64,000 bases of DNA from Defluviitaleaceae bacterium (GTDB lineage: Bacteria > Bacillota > Clostridia > Lachnospirales > WQUN01): contig WQVF01000003.1 in the NCBI GenBank assembly GCA_009781725.1, positions 33,567-97,566 on the forward strand, written 5' to 3'. The translations under genes were made by a program, and so were the position numbers. Shown piece after piece: positions 1-8,440 of this stretch. The notes beneath the pieces were generated by a model. The model had not been told where the DNA came from, did not search any database, and saw only the letters and a list, made by a program, of their open reading frames with translations. The stretch's first letter is position 1; each line of letters opens with the position of its first letter.

Positions 1-543
1 GGCTTTGTCGCCGGACTCTTGGCTTTGAGCGACTTTATCTATTAAATAAATGGGACTTCCGTCCCCTTGGTATATGGTGGCGTGGAGGGATTCTACGTCC
101 AGCCCCGCCTCCATTGCCACTACCAGGTCCTCTACATCTACCCCCATCTCTACTGCAAGCTCACTAATGGTAGGCTGGCGGCCCAGCCTTGCCGTCAGCT
201 GTTCCTGTACATATCTGGCCTTTGTGGCCATCTCCTTAAGAGGGCGGCTGATTTTTATTAACCCATCATCTCTGAGAAAACGCTTGATTTCCCCAATAAT
301 CATAGGGATGGCGTATGTGGAAAATTTCACATCGTAGCCTGAGTCGAACTTCCTTATGCATTTTAGTAATCCGATTGCCCCGATTTGATATAAATCATCC
401 GGCTCATAGCCCCGTTTTGCGAATTTTTTTACCACAGACCAAATAAGCCCGCTGTTTTCTTTAATCAGCTGCTCTGCGGCGTCATTGTCACCCTTTTGTG
501 CGCGGGTTATTAGTTCCAGTGTCATTGCCAACGTGGATTCCAT
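1..543 (-). CDS. sigF: RNA polymerase sigma factor SigF (forespore), C-terminus cut by window edge
   Basis: Directs early forespore transcription. The 181 visible residues read like the start of a SigF/SigG-type sigma factor: YEPDDLYQIGAIGLLKCIRKF is the region 2 core (cited here from residues around 45-65), followed by the FSTYAIPMIIGEIKRFLRD stretch and a region 3 with SRPLKE. The C-terminal quarter, including region 4, lies beyond base 1. The ATG at 543 follows the spoIIAB stop by 4 bases, so translation is probably coupled. The order spoIIAA-spoIIAB-sigF is the classic spoIIA operon. SigG is a near paralogue, but the operon context points to SigF. Confidence 0.93.
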   Translation of the reverse strand, partial: MESTLAMTLELITRAQKGDNDAAEQLIKENSGLIWSVVKKFAKRGYEPDDLYQIGAIGLLKCIRKFDSGYDVKFSTYAIPMIIGEIKRFLRDDGLIKISRPLKEMATKARYVQEQLTARLGRQPTISELAVEMGVDVEDLVVAMEAGLDVESLHATIYQGDGSPIYLIDKVAQSQESGDKA

Positions 544-547
544 GGCA

Positions 548-961
548 TTATTCCCGATTTTTCAAGGTCTTGGTAAGGGTTACTGTAGTGCCCTCACCTG
601 GTGCTGATTCTACTTTGACATCATCCATAAAGGACTCCATCACAGTAAAGCCAAGGCCGGAGCGTTCCATGTCTTCCTTGGTCGTAAACAAGGGTTGGCG
701 AGCGGCTTCAATGTCTTCGATGCCTACGCCGGTATCTGCAATTTCTATGATAATTGTCCTATCCAGGTAGGACAGGTTCATACTTACATAATCGGCTCCC
801 CCGTGAATCACTGCATTAGTAACCCCTTCGGAAACAGCGGTTTTTATGTCCGATACTTCATCCACTGATGGGTCGAGTGATGAGATAAAAGCTGTCACCG
901 CTACCCGTGCAAAGGAAATATTCTCCGGAAGGCTTTCCATTTTGACACATATTTTATTCAT
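548..961 (-). CDS. spoIIAB: Anti-sigma F factor SpoIIAB
   Basis: Serine kinase and anti-sigma factor that binds SigF and phosphorylates SpoIIAA. It has the GHKL ATPase fold: N-box EGVTNAVIHGG (residues 45-55), G1 box DTGVGIED (76-83) and G2 region SGLGFTVMES (101-110). At 137 residues it has the usual family length. Its start lies 3 bases after the spoIIAA stop and its stop lies just before sigF, so the three genes form one tight operon. Confidence 0.96.
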   Translation of the reverse strand: MNKICVKMESLPENISFARVAVTAFISSLDPSVDEVSDIKTAVSEGVTNAVIHGGADYVSMNLSYLDRTIIIEIADTGVGIEDIEAARQPLFTTKEDMERSGLGFTVMESFMDDVKVESAPGEGTTVTLTKTLKNRE

Positions 962-963
962 TG

Positions 964-1314
964 TTAATCCCTCCGGTTGGTTATAGCTTCAAGAGCATCT
1001 TCTACTGTGTCTGTGCGGGTTATAATTTTGGCGAGGCCGGATATGTTGTAAAGTCGCCCCATATCCCCATTCATACCTGTGATGTATAGGCGGCCGCCTC
1101 GTTTTTCCGCATTTTTGTAGCGTCCTATTACCATCCCAATCCCCGATGAGTCCATGAAGCTTATTTTAGAAAAATCCAAGATAATATGCCTGCATGATGA
1201 TTTTTCAAAAGCCGCGTCGATTTGAGCCCGTAATCTTTCTGCGCTGTGATGGTCTATTTCGCAATCAGGCTGCGCCAGCAGGGCAGTTCCCATGATTTCT
1301 ATTTTCAATCCCAT
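964..1314 (-). CDS. spoIIAA: Anti-sigma F factor antagonist SpoIIAA
   Basis: STAS-domain anti-anti-sigma factor. When unphosphorylated it binds SpoIIAB and frees SigF in the forespore. The conserved phosphorylation site is in FMDSSGIG (residues 53-60), where the first serine is the expected acceptor. Length is 116 residues, normal for the family. The start ATG at 1314 is preceded by GGGAGTGAGG. First gene of the spoIIA operon. Confidence 0.96.
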   Translation of the reverse strand: MGLKIEIMGTALLAQPDCEIDHHSAERLRAQIDAAFEKSSCRHIILDFSKISFMDSSGIGMVIGRYKNAEKRGGRLYITGMNGDMGRLYNISGLAKIITRTDTVEDALEAITNRRD

Positions 1315-1354
1315 AAATCCTCACTCCCAAAATTTGTAAGTTGTCCTATCATAA

Positions 1355-1370
1355 TGAATATTTCCTTTAT
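1355..1370 (-). promoter_or_regulatory. Possible SigH-type promoter element for spoIIAA-AB-sigF
   Basis: On the minus strand, AAAGGAAAT about 50 bases upstream of spoIIAA fits the -35 consensus of the sporulation sigma factor SigH (AGGAWWT). No clean -10 (GAAT) is seen at the right distance, so this is a suggestion based on the known SigH control of spoIIA operons. Confidence 0.25.
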
Positions 1371-1414
1371 TTGCAATAGCATTCTGAAATTATAGTAATA
1401 TAGTTGTTCTGCTT

Positions 1415-1436
1415 GAAAATGAGCTTGCTCATTTTC
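1415..1436. promoter_or_regulatory. Perfect 10-bp inverted repeat in the bactofilin promoter region
   Basis: GAAAATGAGC and GCTCATTTTC are separated by two bases. The palindrome overlaps the expected -35 region of the extended -10 promoter just downstream, so it could be an operator. It has no T-run, so it does not look like a terminator for the plus strand. Confidence 0.4.
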
Positions 1437-1452
1437 ATGTAGTACGACTGTA

Positions 1453-1461
1453 TGTTATAAT
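1453..1461 (+). promoter_or_regulatory. Extended -10 promoter upstream of the bactofilin gene
   Basis: TG-T-TATAAT is a perfect extended -10 element of the housekeeping sigma factor, about 42 bases before the bactofilin ATG. The -35 region is weak, as is usual for extended -10 promoters. Confidence 0.55.
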
Positions 1462-1502
1462 GGTCGTGCATAAGACCATAAGTAAATTTAGGAGGTAGCC
1501 CC

Positions 1503-1913
1503 ATGTTTTTCAAAAAGGTAGCTACACAGGAACTTAACGCACCAAACACGGTAATTGGCGAAGGTATGTATCTAGAAGCCGTACGTATGACAGGGCAAGA
1601 ATCCGTAAGGATTGATGGTGTATACAAAGGAGCAATAGAAATTGACGGTAGCTTGGTGCTTGGCGACAGTGGTAGCGTCACTGGGGATGTACAAGCCAGT
1701 TATTTTTTAGTAGCCGGAGAGATGATGGGTAATATCAAATGCCATACCCAGTTGCATTTTGCCTCTACCGCAAAGGTAATAGGGGATGTACATGCTCAGT
1801 CACTGATAGTGGATGAAGGTAGCCAGGTAACAGGCCGATACAGAGTAGGGGAACCAAAATCCCAGGATAGTGTCACTGAAGATGATAAAGTACGGCTGAT
1901 ACAGGAACTATGA
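1503..1913 (+). CDS. Bactofilin (polymer-forming cytoskeletal protein)
   Basis: Bactofilins form nucleotide-free filaments of stacked beta-helical turns, often linked to cell shape or envelope work. The central part (about residues 15-115) shows the repeated glycine and valine/isoleucine spacing of the family (RIDGVYKGAIEIDGSLVLG, then VTGDVQA and VIGDVHA). Length is 136 residues. GGAGG lies 7 bases before the ATG. The stop overlaps the start of the DUF1385 gene, so the two are probably co-translated. Confidence 0.85.
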   Translation: MFFKKVATQELNAPNTVIGEGMYLEAVRMTGQESVRIDGVYKGAIEIDGSLVLGDSGSVTGDVQASYFLVAGEMMGNIKCHTQLHFASTAKVIGDVHAQSLIVDEGSQVTGRYRVGEPKSQDSVTEDDKVRLIQEL

Positions 1914-2842
1914 TGAAAAAAGATGAACCTGTCTTCTACGGTGGTCAAGCCCTAATAGAAGGTGTAATGATGCGGGGGAAAACCGCCTATGCCTTGGCTG
2001 TGCGCCGCCCGGACGGTGAAATTGAAATAATAGACAAGGACTTACCTGATGCATCCAAGCGCAATCCCATATTAAAACTTCCCCTAATCCGGGGAGTAGT
2101 GGCTTTTGGTTCTTCTATGGGGGTAGGGTTTAAGGCATTGTCCCAATCCGCGGAAATTGCCATGGAAGGTGAAACTGCTGAACCTGGCCGTTTTGAACGA
2201 TTCCTGATTAACACCTTTGGTGAAAAGCTTAACAAGGTACTCATGGGCATTGCTATGGTGCTTGCCGTGGTTCTTGCACTTGGCTTGTTTATGCTCTTTC
2301 CTGCTTGGATTGGTACTATGCTATTGCCTTTTGTTGGCCCGTGGGTTGGGGTAATCGAGGGTTTGGTACGGATAGTTTTATTTATTCTTTATGTAGTCCT
2401 AATCTCCCGAGCTAGGGATATTCAGCGGACATTTCAATATCATGGTGCCGAGCATATGGCTATTAATTGCTATGAGCAAAACCTCCCTTTAACATATGAA
2501 AATGTAAGTACCTGTTCCCGCCTGCACAAACGTTGCGGCACAAGCTTCTTGCTGGTTGTAATGGTAATCAGCATGATACTCTTCATGATTCTCAGGATAG
2601 AAAATGTATGGATGCGCTTCGGCAGCCGTATTTTATTGTTGCCCCTAATAGCAGGTTTGGCCTATGAGATATCGGTGAAATGGGCCGGTAAGCGGGATAA
2701 TTTTCTGGTAAGAGCGGTTATTATACCGGGGATGGCCCTCCAAAGGATGACCACCGGGGTGCCGGATGCTCAGCAGATTGAAGTGGCGGTTACAGCACTT
2801 GAGCGGGTACTTCCACAAGATGTAGAATCGACCGAGGCATAG
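1910..2842 (+). CDS. DUF1385 family membrane protein (YqhQ-like)
   Basis: Function not established; the family resembles B. subtilis YqhQ. The protein (310 residues) opens with the family signature YGGQALIEGVMMRG (residues 9-22) and has several hydrophobic segments between about 110 and 260. A conserved cytosolic stretch contains YHGAEHMAINCYE. The next genes are prmC and prfA, a common Clostridia arrangement. The TAG stop codon is the first three bases of a family C repeat element. The C-terminal residues look normal, so the protein does not appear truncated. Confidence 0.85.
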   Translation: MMKKDEPVFYGGQALIEGVMMRGKTAYALAVRRPDGEIEIIDKDLPDASKRNPILKLPLIRGVVAFGSSMGVGFKALSQSAEIAMEGETAEPGRFERFLINTFGEKLNKVLMGIAMVLAVVLALGLFMLFPAWIGTMLLPFVGPWVGVIEGLVRIVLFILYVVLISRARDIQRTFQYHGAEHMAINCYEQNLPLTYENVSTCSRLHKRCGTSFLLVVMVISMILFMILRIENVWMRFGSRILLLPLIAGLAYEISVKWAGKRDNFLVRAVIIPGMALQRMTTGVPDAQQIEVAVTALERVLPQDVESTEA

Positions 2843-2955
2843 CGAACGACTTTCGAAATCGTGAACCGCCACTGCACGGGCAAAAGCGGCCCAAAACGCC
2901 AAGTTCGCGTTTTTGGCTGCCCTCCTTCAATCACGTTTCTCAATGTCGTTCGCTA
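2840..2955 (+). repeat. Family C fold-back element, copy 1
   Basis: About 116 bp with inverted ends TAGCGAACGAC and GTCGTTCGCTA, the box TTCGAAATC near the left end and GTTTCTCA near the right end. It is followed by TA and preceded by CA. Related copies are at 51314 and 53049. Its first three bases form the stop codon of the upstream gene. Confidence 0.8.
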
Positions 2956-2982
2956 TAACAGAAGAGATTATAGGAGATTGAT

Positions 2983-3807
2983 GTGACCTTATACGAAGCC
3001 CTGGCCATAGGCACCAACGCCATTGGCCGGCATGAAGCTAGGATATTGTTATCCCATATAACAGAGCTTAGCCCCACAGACATAATGGTAAAGCCCAACC
3101 AGCCCCTGGATGAAACAACCAAAGGGGCTTTTTTTGCGGCTATGGATAGGCGAATGGCAAAGGAGCCTCTACAATATATAATAGGGGAATGGGAGTTTAT
3201 GGGGCTTGCCATGAAAATAGACCGACGGGCACTTATCCCAAGGCCGGAGACTGAGCTGCTGGTTGAAGAAGCACTGATGCATATCGGCAAGCTAGGCCAC
3301 CCGGCCAAGGTGCTGGATGTTTGTACCGGCAGTGGCTGTATTTCTGTAGCAATAGCAAAGCTATCCGATGCCACAGTAACTGCCATTGATATAAGCCCAG
3401 ATGCCCTTGCTCTTGCCGTAGAAAACGCGGAATTTCATGGCCTTACTGATAAAATCCGATTTATCCAAGGTGACCTGCTTAACAAGCTCGAAGATCAGAC
3501 CTTTGATGTAATCATCTCCAACCCTCCATATATCCCGACATTTGATTTAATGGGATTACAGCCGGAAATTGACCATGAGCCAAAGCTTGCTCTTGACGGT
3601 GGAGGGGATGGGATGGAAATTTATCGACGGTTAGTCCCCCAAACCCTGGGTTATTTGGCTCCCAGTGGGAAATTATTATTAGAAATCGGCCCCACAGCCG
3701 TGGAAACTATCATGATTGATGTTGGATATGATATAGTAAAGCGGATAAAAGATTATGCAGGCCACAGCCGAGTGCTGGTTGGTGCTAAATATATTGGAGG
3801 TAACTAA
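2983..3807 (+). CDS. prmC: Release factor glutamine methyltransferase PrmC (HemK)
   Basis: Methylates the glutamine of the GGQ motif in peptide chain release factors, using S-adenosylmethionine. The N-terminal helical domain spans about residues 1-80. The methyltransferase domain has motif [10 protein letters not shown] (111-119) and the substrate-binding NPPY (180-183). Length is 274 residues, as usual. A GTG start at 2983 follows TAGGAG. The stop overlaps the ATG of prfA, whose product is the substrate. Confidence 0.95.
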   Translation: MTLYEALAIGTNAIGRHEARILLSHITELSPTDIMVKPNQPLDETTKGAFFAAMDRRMAKEPLQYIIGEWEFMGLAMKIDRRALIPRPETELLVEEALMHIGKLGHPAKVLDVCTGSGCISVAIAKLSDATVTAIDISPDALALAVENAEFHGLTDKIRFIQGDLLNKLEDQTFDVIISNPPYIPTFDLMGLQPEIDHEPKLALDGGGDGMEIYRRLVPQTLGYLAPSGKLLLEIGPTAVETIMIDVGYDIVKRIKDYAGHSRVLVGAKYIGGN

Positions 3808-4874
3808 TGTTTGACCGACTACAAGAACTGGAAACCAAGTACGCAAATCTATCGGAAGCGGTAAGCGACCCGGAGATTATTTCTGATACAAATAAATGGC
3901 GGGAGTATATGAAGGAGCATAGCGAGCTTTCCCCAATAATCGAAACATATAGGGAGTACAAGCGCCTACAAACAGGCTTGGAAGAAGCCAAAATCCTGCT
4001 AGCCGAAGAGTCCGATAACGAACTCCGGCAGCTTGCCAAGGACGAAATCAAAGATAGTCAGGAATCTTTGGAGCAGGTTACCGAAAATTTGAAGCTGTTA
4101 TTGCTGCCTAAAGACCCTAATGATGAAAAGAACGTAATAATTGAAATCCGCGGTGGAGCCGGTGGTGACGAGGCTGCGCTTTTTGCTAACTCTTTATTCC
4201 GTATGTACAATTTGTACTCCGACAGCCGTCGCTGGAAAACAGAAATCATGTCTTCCAATGAAAACGGTCTTGGCGGGTTCAAGGAGGTAACATTTTCGGT
4301 ACAGGGTAAAGGCGCGTTCTCCCGTCTCAAGTACGAAAGCGGAGTCCATCGTGTACAGCGTATCCCTGTTACAGAGTCGGGGGGGCGCATTCACACCTCC
4401 ACTGTTACGGTGGCTGTCCTGCCGGAGGCGGAAGATGTGGATGTTAACCTGGATATGAATGATGTGCGTGTTGATATTTACCGTTCATCTGGTAATGGCG
4501 GGCAAAGTGTTAATACCACAGACTCGGCGGTACGGGTGACTCATACTCCAACCGGGTTGGTTGCTGCCTGCCAGGATGAAAAATCTCAGCTTAAAAACAA
4601 AGAAAAGGCCCTTAAAATTCTAAGGGCCAGGTTGTATGATTTGGAGTTGGAAAAGCAGAACTCCCAGTTGTCGGCGGAAAGGCGCAGTCAAATCGGTACA
4701 GGGGACCGTAGCGAGAGGATTCGCACCTATAATTATCCTCAAAGCCGAGTGACCGACCATAGGGTGGGGCTGACACTGCATAAACTGGACGCTGTTCTAA
4801 ACGGGGATTTGGATGAAATTTTAGATACCTGCATTACCCACGACCAAGCGAAAAAGTTGCAAGGGCAGGAGTAA
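3807..4874 (+). CDS. prfA: Peptide chain release factor 1
   Basis: Terminates translation at UAA and UAG. The PVT tripeptide (187-189) matches the RF1 PxT stop-codon recognition motif and separates it from RF2 (SPF). The catalytic GGQ is at 231-233. At 355 residues it is full length. SD GGAGG lies 6 bases before the ATG, inside the end of prmC. The next gene is convergent and its stop is two bases away. Confidence 0.97.
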   Translation: MFDRLQELETKYANLSEAVSDPEIISDTNKWREYMKEHSELSPIIETYREYKRLQTGLEEAKILLAEESDNELRQLAKDEIKDSQESLEQVTENLKLLLLPKDPNDEKNVIIEIRGGAGGDEAALFANSLFRMYNLYSDSRRWKTEIMSSNENGLGGFKEVTFSVQGKGAFSRLKYESGVHRVQRIPVTESGGRIHTSTVTVAVLPEAEDVDVNLDMNDVRVDIYRSSGNGGQSVNTTDSAVRVTHTPTGLVAACQDEKSQLKNKEKALKILRARLYDLELEKQNSQLSAERRSQIGTGDRSERIRTYNYPQSRVTDHRVGLTLHKLDAVLNGDLDEILDTCITHDQAKKLQGQE

Positions 4875-4875
4875 T

Positions 4876-5667
4876 TTACCCCTCTCGATGACGCAACACA
4901 TATACAGTCACCCATAATGATACAATCGTAATCACCACAGCACCTGCAATATGAATAGGCAAATAATCCACATCTCCCCCCGATGAGAGCGCAACACCAT
5001 GGGCCAAAAGTCTCCCCGGCATAAACCGTCCTATCCGAGGTAGTAAATCTAAAAGCCTCACAACTGTAAATGAGACAAACCCAAGCACTGCGCTTATTGC
5101 AGTGCTTTTTGCTATGGCTGACCACATTAATGTCAGAGCAAGGGTCATCAATATAAAGACTGCGAAAGGTAACGCCCCAAATACAATATTCCCTAACTGC
5201 CCCCCATAGTCAAACAGCAGTAATGTATATACATAAGTCACAAACACAGCAACAGCCAGTGCCCCCAGGGTCAATATAGCCGCAACACCAAACTTGGCCA
5301 TTACAAACGCAGTCGCAGAAAGCCCTTTGGCCATCATCAGGTCAATGGTGCCGCTGCTTTTTTCCCTAAGAATAGCCCCCATAAACAGCACAATAAAGAT
5401 AATAGAGCCCATTTCCGCCAGGTTAGAATATAGCTGAGCATAGCTATCTGTCCAGACTGGGTCCGGCATTATTATTGTAAAAGGTACATTGGTGCCTTCC
5501 GCACCCAGCATAGCACCAAAGATTTCGCCCATAAAACGAGCCGTCAGCACACTCAGCAGTGCTATAAACACAAATACACATACTAATGCGAATATTTTCT
5601 TGGTGCGGAGGTTCTCCGTAAATTCCTTTGTCATAAATACACGCGCTTTATTTCCCGATAGCTTCAT
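4876..5667 (-). CDS. ABC exporter permease (YxlG-like)
   Basis: Membrane component of an ABC-2 type exporter. It shows about six hydrophobic segments, with a large loop after the first (MLGAEGTN...). The chosen ATG at 5667 has GGAGG nine bases upstream, within the end of the ATPase gene. A start at 5634 is also possible. Gene order (small PLDc_N-like protein, ATPase, permease) matches yxlE-yxlF-yxlG of B. subtilis. Substrate unknown. Confidence 0.8.
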   Translation of the reverse strand: MKLSGNKARVFMTKEFTENLRTKKIFALVCVFVFIALLSVLTARFMGEIFGAMLGAEGTNVPFTIIMPDPVWTDSYAQLYSNLAEMGSIIFIVLFMGAILREKSSGTIDLMMAKGLSATAFVMAKFGVAAILTLGALAVAVFVTYVYTLLLFDYGGQLGNIVFGALPFAVFILMTLALTLMWSAIAKSTAISAVLGFVSFTVVRLLDLLPRIGRFMPGRLLAHGVALSSGGDVDYLPIHIAGAVVITIVSLWVTVYVLRHREG

Positions 5668-6571
5668 AGAAAATATCCTCCAAACTGGGCGTATGAGCAC
5701 CGAAGTATTCCATTGCAATGCCGCCAGAATGCAGCATGGATGTTACCGCTTTGCTGAGCTCCTGTACGTCACCTGATTTTGCATGAAGCAAAAGCTCAGT
5801 CGGGTTTGGCCGGTCTTCCGGAGCAAGGCCGCCCCCTGCTGCAAGAGCCCGGAATGCGACTGCGTCATCCTGATTTAAAAAACGTATTATCGCTGTACCT
5901 GTGGCATGTTTCTCTTTGAGATTGGCCATATAATCCTGGGCCATAATTTTTCCTTTTTCGATTATAAGGACAAAGTCGCAAAGGTCCTCTACATCGGATA
6001 GTATATGGGTGGAGAAGATAACAGTAGTGTCCGAAAAGGAACGAATTATCTCCACCACATCCCGTCTGCCTATTGGGTCTAGGGCGGATACGGGTTCGTC
6101 CATAAAGATTACCTGGGGGTTATTAATCATGGCTTGGGCGATACCAAGTCTTTGTTTCATACCACGGGAATAGCCGCTTATTCGAGCACGGGTTTTGCTC
6201 AAGTCAACTTGTTTTAACAGTGATTTTACCCTGGCTTTGCGCTCGGCAGTAGGAATATTACATAGCTTGCCGGAAAGGTCCAAGAACTCCTCCCCGGTCA
6301 TGTATCCATAGAAGCTAGGTACATCCGGCAAATAGCCAAATGGCAGACTGGATTGAACGCCAAAGACTTGCTCCTGACCCATTATAGAAATCTTACCATT
6401 GGTAGGGCGTTTTAGGCCTACCAGCATCCGTAGAGTGGTGGTTTTACCTGCGCCGTTTTTCCCTAGAAAGCCGCAACAGCAGCCCTTGGGAATAGCCAGG
6501 TCGATATTATTTACTGCAAGGGTGGTTTTATACTGCTTGGTAAGGCCTTGAGTCCTAACGGCGTAGTTCAT
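5648..6571 (-). CDS. ABC exporter ATP-binding protein (YxlF-like)
   Basis: Powers the partner permease by ATP hydrolysis. Walker A GKNGAGKT (37-44), signature YSRGMKQRLGIA and Walker B VIFMDEPVSALDP are intact. The C-terminal part after about residue 215 is the usual accessory domain, ending in the family motif SLEDIFYE. Length is 307 residues. It starts 4 bases inside the preceding small gene and overlaps the permease gene by 20 bases, indicating one translationally coupled operon. Confidence 0.92.
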   Translation of the reverse strand: MNYAVRTQGLTKQYKTTLAVNNIDLAIPKGCCCGFLGKNGAGKTTTLRMLVGLKRPTNGKISIMGQEQVFGVQSSLPFGYLPDVPSFYGYMTGEEFLDLSGKLCNIPTAERKARVKSLLKQVDLSKTRARISGYSRGMKQRLGIAQAMINNPQVIFMDEPVSALDPIGRRDVVEIIRSFSDTTVIFSTHILSDVEDLCDFVLIIEKGKIMAQDYMANLKEKHATGTAIIRFLNQDDAVAFRALAAGGGLAPEDRPNPTELLLHAKSGDVQELSKAVTSMLHSGGIAMEYFGAHTPSLEDIFYEAIGK

Positions 6572-6810
6572 TGGTCACTCTCCTTGTCTTGACGTCGGGC
6601 TGCCTTTTCATCCAGCATAGGGGAACCGATTACAAAGTAAATAATTGGCCCGGCAGTGCTGATAAGAAGAACAGGGAGCCAAAACCATTTTTCATTCCAA
6701 GGTACAGATTTGCGGGCAATGCTAACAACTGCTACAATCACGAGGATTAGGCTAATAATAATGAGTGGGGATGCTATAAGCAATATTGTTCTCGTATCCA
6801 ATGTGTTCAT
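6568..6810 (-). CDS. Small membrane protein, PLDc_N domain (YxlE-like)
   Basis: An 80-residue protein with two membrane segments (about 9-30 and 42-62) and the conserved core WFWLPVLLISTAGPIIYFVIG. PLDc_N-type small proteins commonly precede an ABC exporter pair; in B. subtilis yxlE does so. SD AAGGAGGACAACA precedes the ATG. It overlaps the ATPase start by 4 bases. Probably an accessory subunit or regulator of the exporter. Confidence 0.75.
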   Translation of the reverse strand: MNTLDTRTILLIASPLIIISLILVIVAVVSIARKSVPWNEKWFWLPVLLISTAGPIIYFVIGSPMLDEKAARRQDKESDQ

Positions 6811-6869
6811 TGTTGTCCTCCTTTAATGCGGCTCCGCCGCTATTTTTTGTTTGCAACATGCGACTTGAC

Positions 6870-6946
6870 GTCATTGCGAGGAGCGTAGCAACGAAGCAAT
6901 CCACGTGTGTGCGGTTTCTGGATTGCTTCGCGCCGTTCGCAATGAC
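6870..6946. repeat. REP-like imperfect palindrome
   Basis: GTCATTGCGA...CGAAGCAATCC is mirrored by GGATTGCTTCG...TCGCAATGAC. Dispersed palindromes of this general form are found in many bacterial genomes. It lies between the XRE regulator's stop (6962) and the small yxlE-like gene's start (6810). Confidence 0.65.
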
Positions 6947-6961
6947 AACGTGGTTGGTGGT

Positions 6962-8089
6962 TTACATTAATAGAGTATTCTTCAGCCGATTGGCTATATT
7001 GATAAAGCGTTGATTCTCATAAAGTGGGGCAAATGCCGGGTTGTTTGCGATGCCATCTACCAAGCTTTGCTTAATGGTTTTTTCGTCACGAGGTAGCTCC
7101 GCTGTTCCAAAGGGTAAATCCTGAGTCGAAACGGTTACAAGGTCAAAGAAATCATCTCTTCTCATAGTTAAAGGGAGGATATCCTTTGTCGCAATTGCCG
7201 TACATTCTTCCAGCATATAAAGGGCTTTATCCTGTTGCTCCAAAGCCAAATATCCAGCTGCGGCAGATATATAAAAAGGAATAGTAACAGCAGCAACCAG
7301 ATTATCTACGTTCCATAACCGAATCATAGCAAGGGTACGTTGGCATACTTCGTCAAAGTGGGTTGCGTTGTCTGTACATATATTAAGATACGTGGAGATG
7401 ACAGCCAAAGTATTCATCACGCCGTCGTAGATGCAGTTTTGCAACTCGATTTTGGCTTCGATTGTTTGGCCAAGCATAAGATATGCTTGGGACATCAATA
7501 CCTCATTGGAAGCGGGAGATTGTCTGCTTGTATCTTTGAAAATACGTATGACTTCCTCTGGATTACCCAGCAGCAGGTAGCATATAGCCAGCATATGCAA
7601 AGTCATTTGACGCAAATCAGCATCATTGCTCTGGGCTCTGACCCGTAGGAATAGTTCCATTATTTCTTCTACTAAGGCGGTTTTTTCCTCTTCGTTTAAG
7701 GTGCTGACTGTATAGTAGCCATAATTAAGATATAACACACCCATTTGAAAGAGCAGGGGATAGCAGGAGTAATATTTCTTGACTATATCCCGGCAGCGGG
7801 TCATGACCTCATCGAAGGGCTGTGATGCGAACTCCAGAGATAGCTCTTTGTAGAGCTTGCGAATATCCTCGTCAGGCATTTGGGGTTCGTATCCCATCAA
7901 GTCGTCGATGCTGATACCAAAATAAGCCGCGAGCTTAGGCAAAAATGTGATATCAGGAAAGCTTGTTCCTGTTTCCCATTTGGAAACAGAGGCTTTTGTG
8001 ACTCCAAGAAAATTGGCGATCGCATCTTGAGTGATACCCTTTTCCCGGCGTCTGCTTGCGATGATGCGTGGTAAGTTGATTTCGTTCAT
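6962..8089 (-). CDS. XRE-family regulator with C-terminal TPR-like region
   Basis: Transcription regulator of 375 residues. The HTH is at about residues 10-60 (GITQDAIANFLGVTKASVSKW), typical of Cro/C1 proteins. The rest is helical with TPR-like pairs. The start at 8089 was chosen because GGAGGGAAAGAT precedes the ATG; the longer reading frame lacks an SD. It lies upstream of and on the same strand as the yxlEFG-like exporter and could control it. Ligand unknown. Confidence 0.82.
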   Translation of the reverse strand: MNEINLPRIIASRRREKGITQDAIANFLGVTKASVSKWETGTSFPDITFLPKLAAYFGISIDDLMGYEPQMPDEDIRKLYKELSLEFASQPFDEVMTRCRDIVKKYYSCYPLLFQMGVLYLNYGYYTVSTLNEEEKTALVEEIMELFLRVRAQSNDADLRQMTLHMLAICYLLLGNPEEVIRIFKDTSRQSPASNEVLMSQAYLMLGQTIEAKIELQNCIYDGVMNTLAVISTYLNICTDNATHFDEVCQRTLAMIRLWNVDNLVAAVTIPFYISAAAGYLALEQQDKALYMLEECTAIATKDILPLTMRRDDFFDLVTVSTQDLPFGTAELPRDEKTIKQSLVDGIANNPAFAPLYENQRFINIANRLKNTLLM

Positions 8090-8200
8090 ATCTTTCCCTC
8101 CTTTTTTCAAGTATAACGGGGTAGTACCGCCATTATCAATGGATTTACGGTTGATTTCAGTTGATGTAATCAACTGACGAGAAACATGGTGTGATTTTGC

Positions 8201-8236
8201 ACAAAAAACCCTGTATGACGCCATACGGATTTTTAT
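8201..8236. repeat. Imperfect copy of the A-run/GTATGG-CCATAC/T-run palindrome
   Basis: A-run, then CTGTATGACGCCATACGG, then a T-run. It is related to the two identical 34-bp copies at 17864 and 58261, but with mismatches. It could act as a weak bidirectional terminator. Confidence 0.5.
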
Positions 8237-8415
8237 GCATAAATGCCAAGGATGTACACCTGTACATTTTGTCTAATAAAGTGTATATTACCAAACAAGC
8301 TTTGTTTTCAAGCAAGCGTATGGTACTATGCGTAAAAGCCCATTACGGAAACAAAGTTGATATTGAAACGCAACATAAACGTAATATAAACACCTTCTCA
8401 AATCTACATACTACT

Positions 8416-8424
8416 TGCTATAAT
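8416..8424 (+). promoter_or_regulatory. Extended -10 promoter for the pilus genes
   Basis: TG-C-TATAAT is a perfect extended -10. The predicted transcription start is near 8431, only about 10 bases before the first in-frame ATG (8441) and about 15 before the SD AAAGGAG (8444-8450). This spacing bears on the start-codon question for the prepilin peptidase. Confidence 0.55.
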
Positions 8425-8440
8425 AACTCCAGTTTCATGA

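Larger units (their letters stand above)
8090..8440. other. Intergenic leader region between divergent genes
   Basis: About 350 bases between the XRE regulator (minus) and the prepilin peptidase gene (plus). It contains an imperfect copy of the A/T-flanked palindrome at 8201-8236 and an extended -10 promoter at 8416. No further coding region was found; short frames here lack SDs and similarity to known families. Confidence 0.5.

Noticed and set aside
50..337. Plus-strand frames at the left edge
   Set aside because: They are antisense to the clear sigF coding sequence.
2645..2902. Minus-strand frame across the DUF1385 gene end and the repeat
   Set aside because: It spans a known gene antisense and a repeat element; there is no SD or family match.
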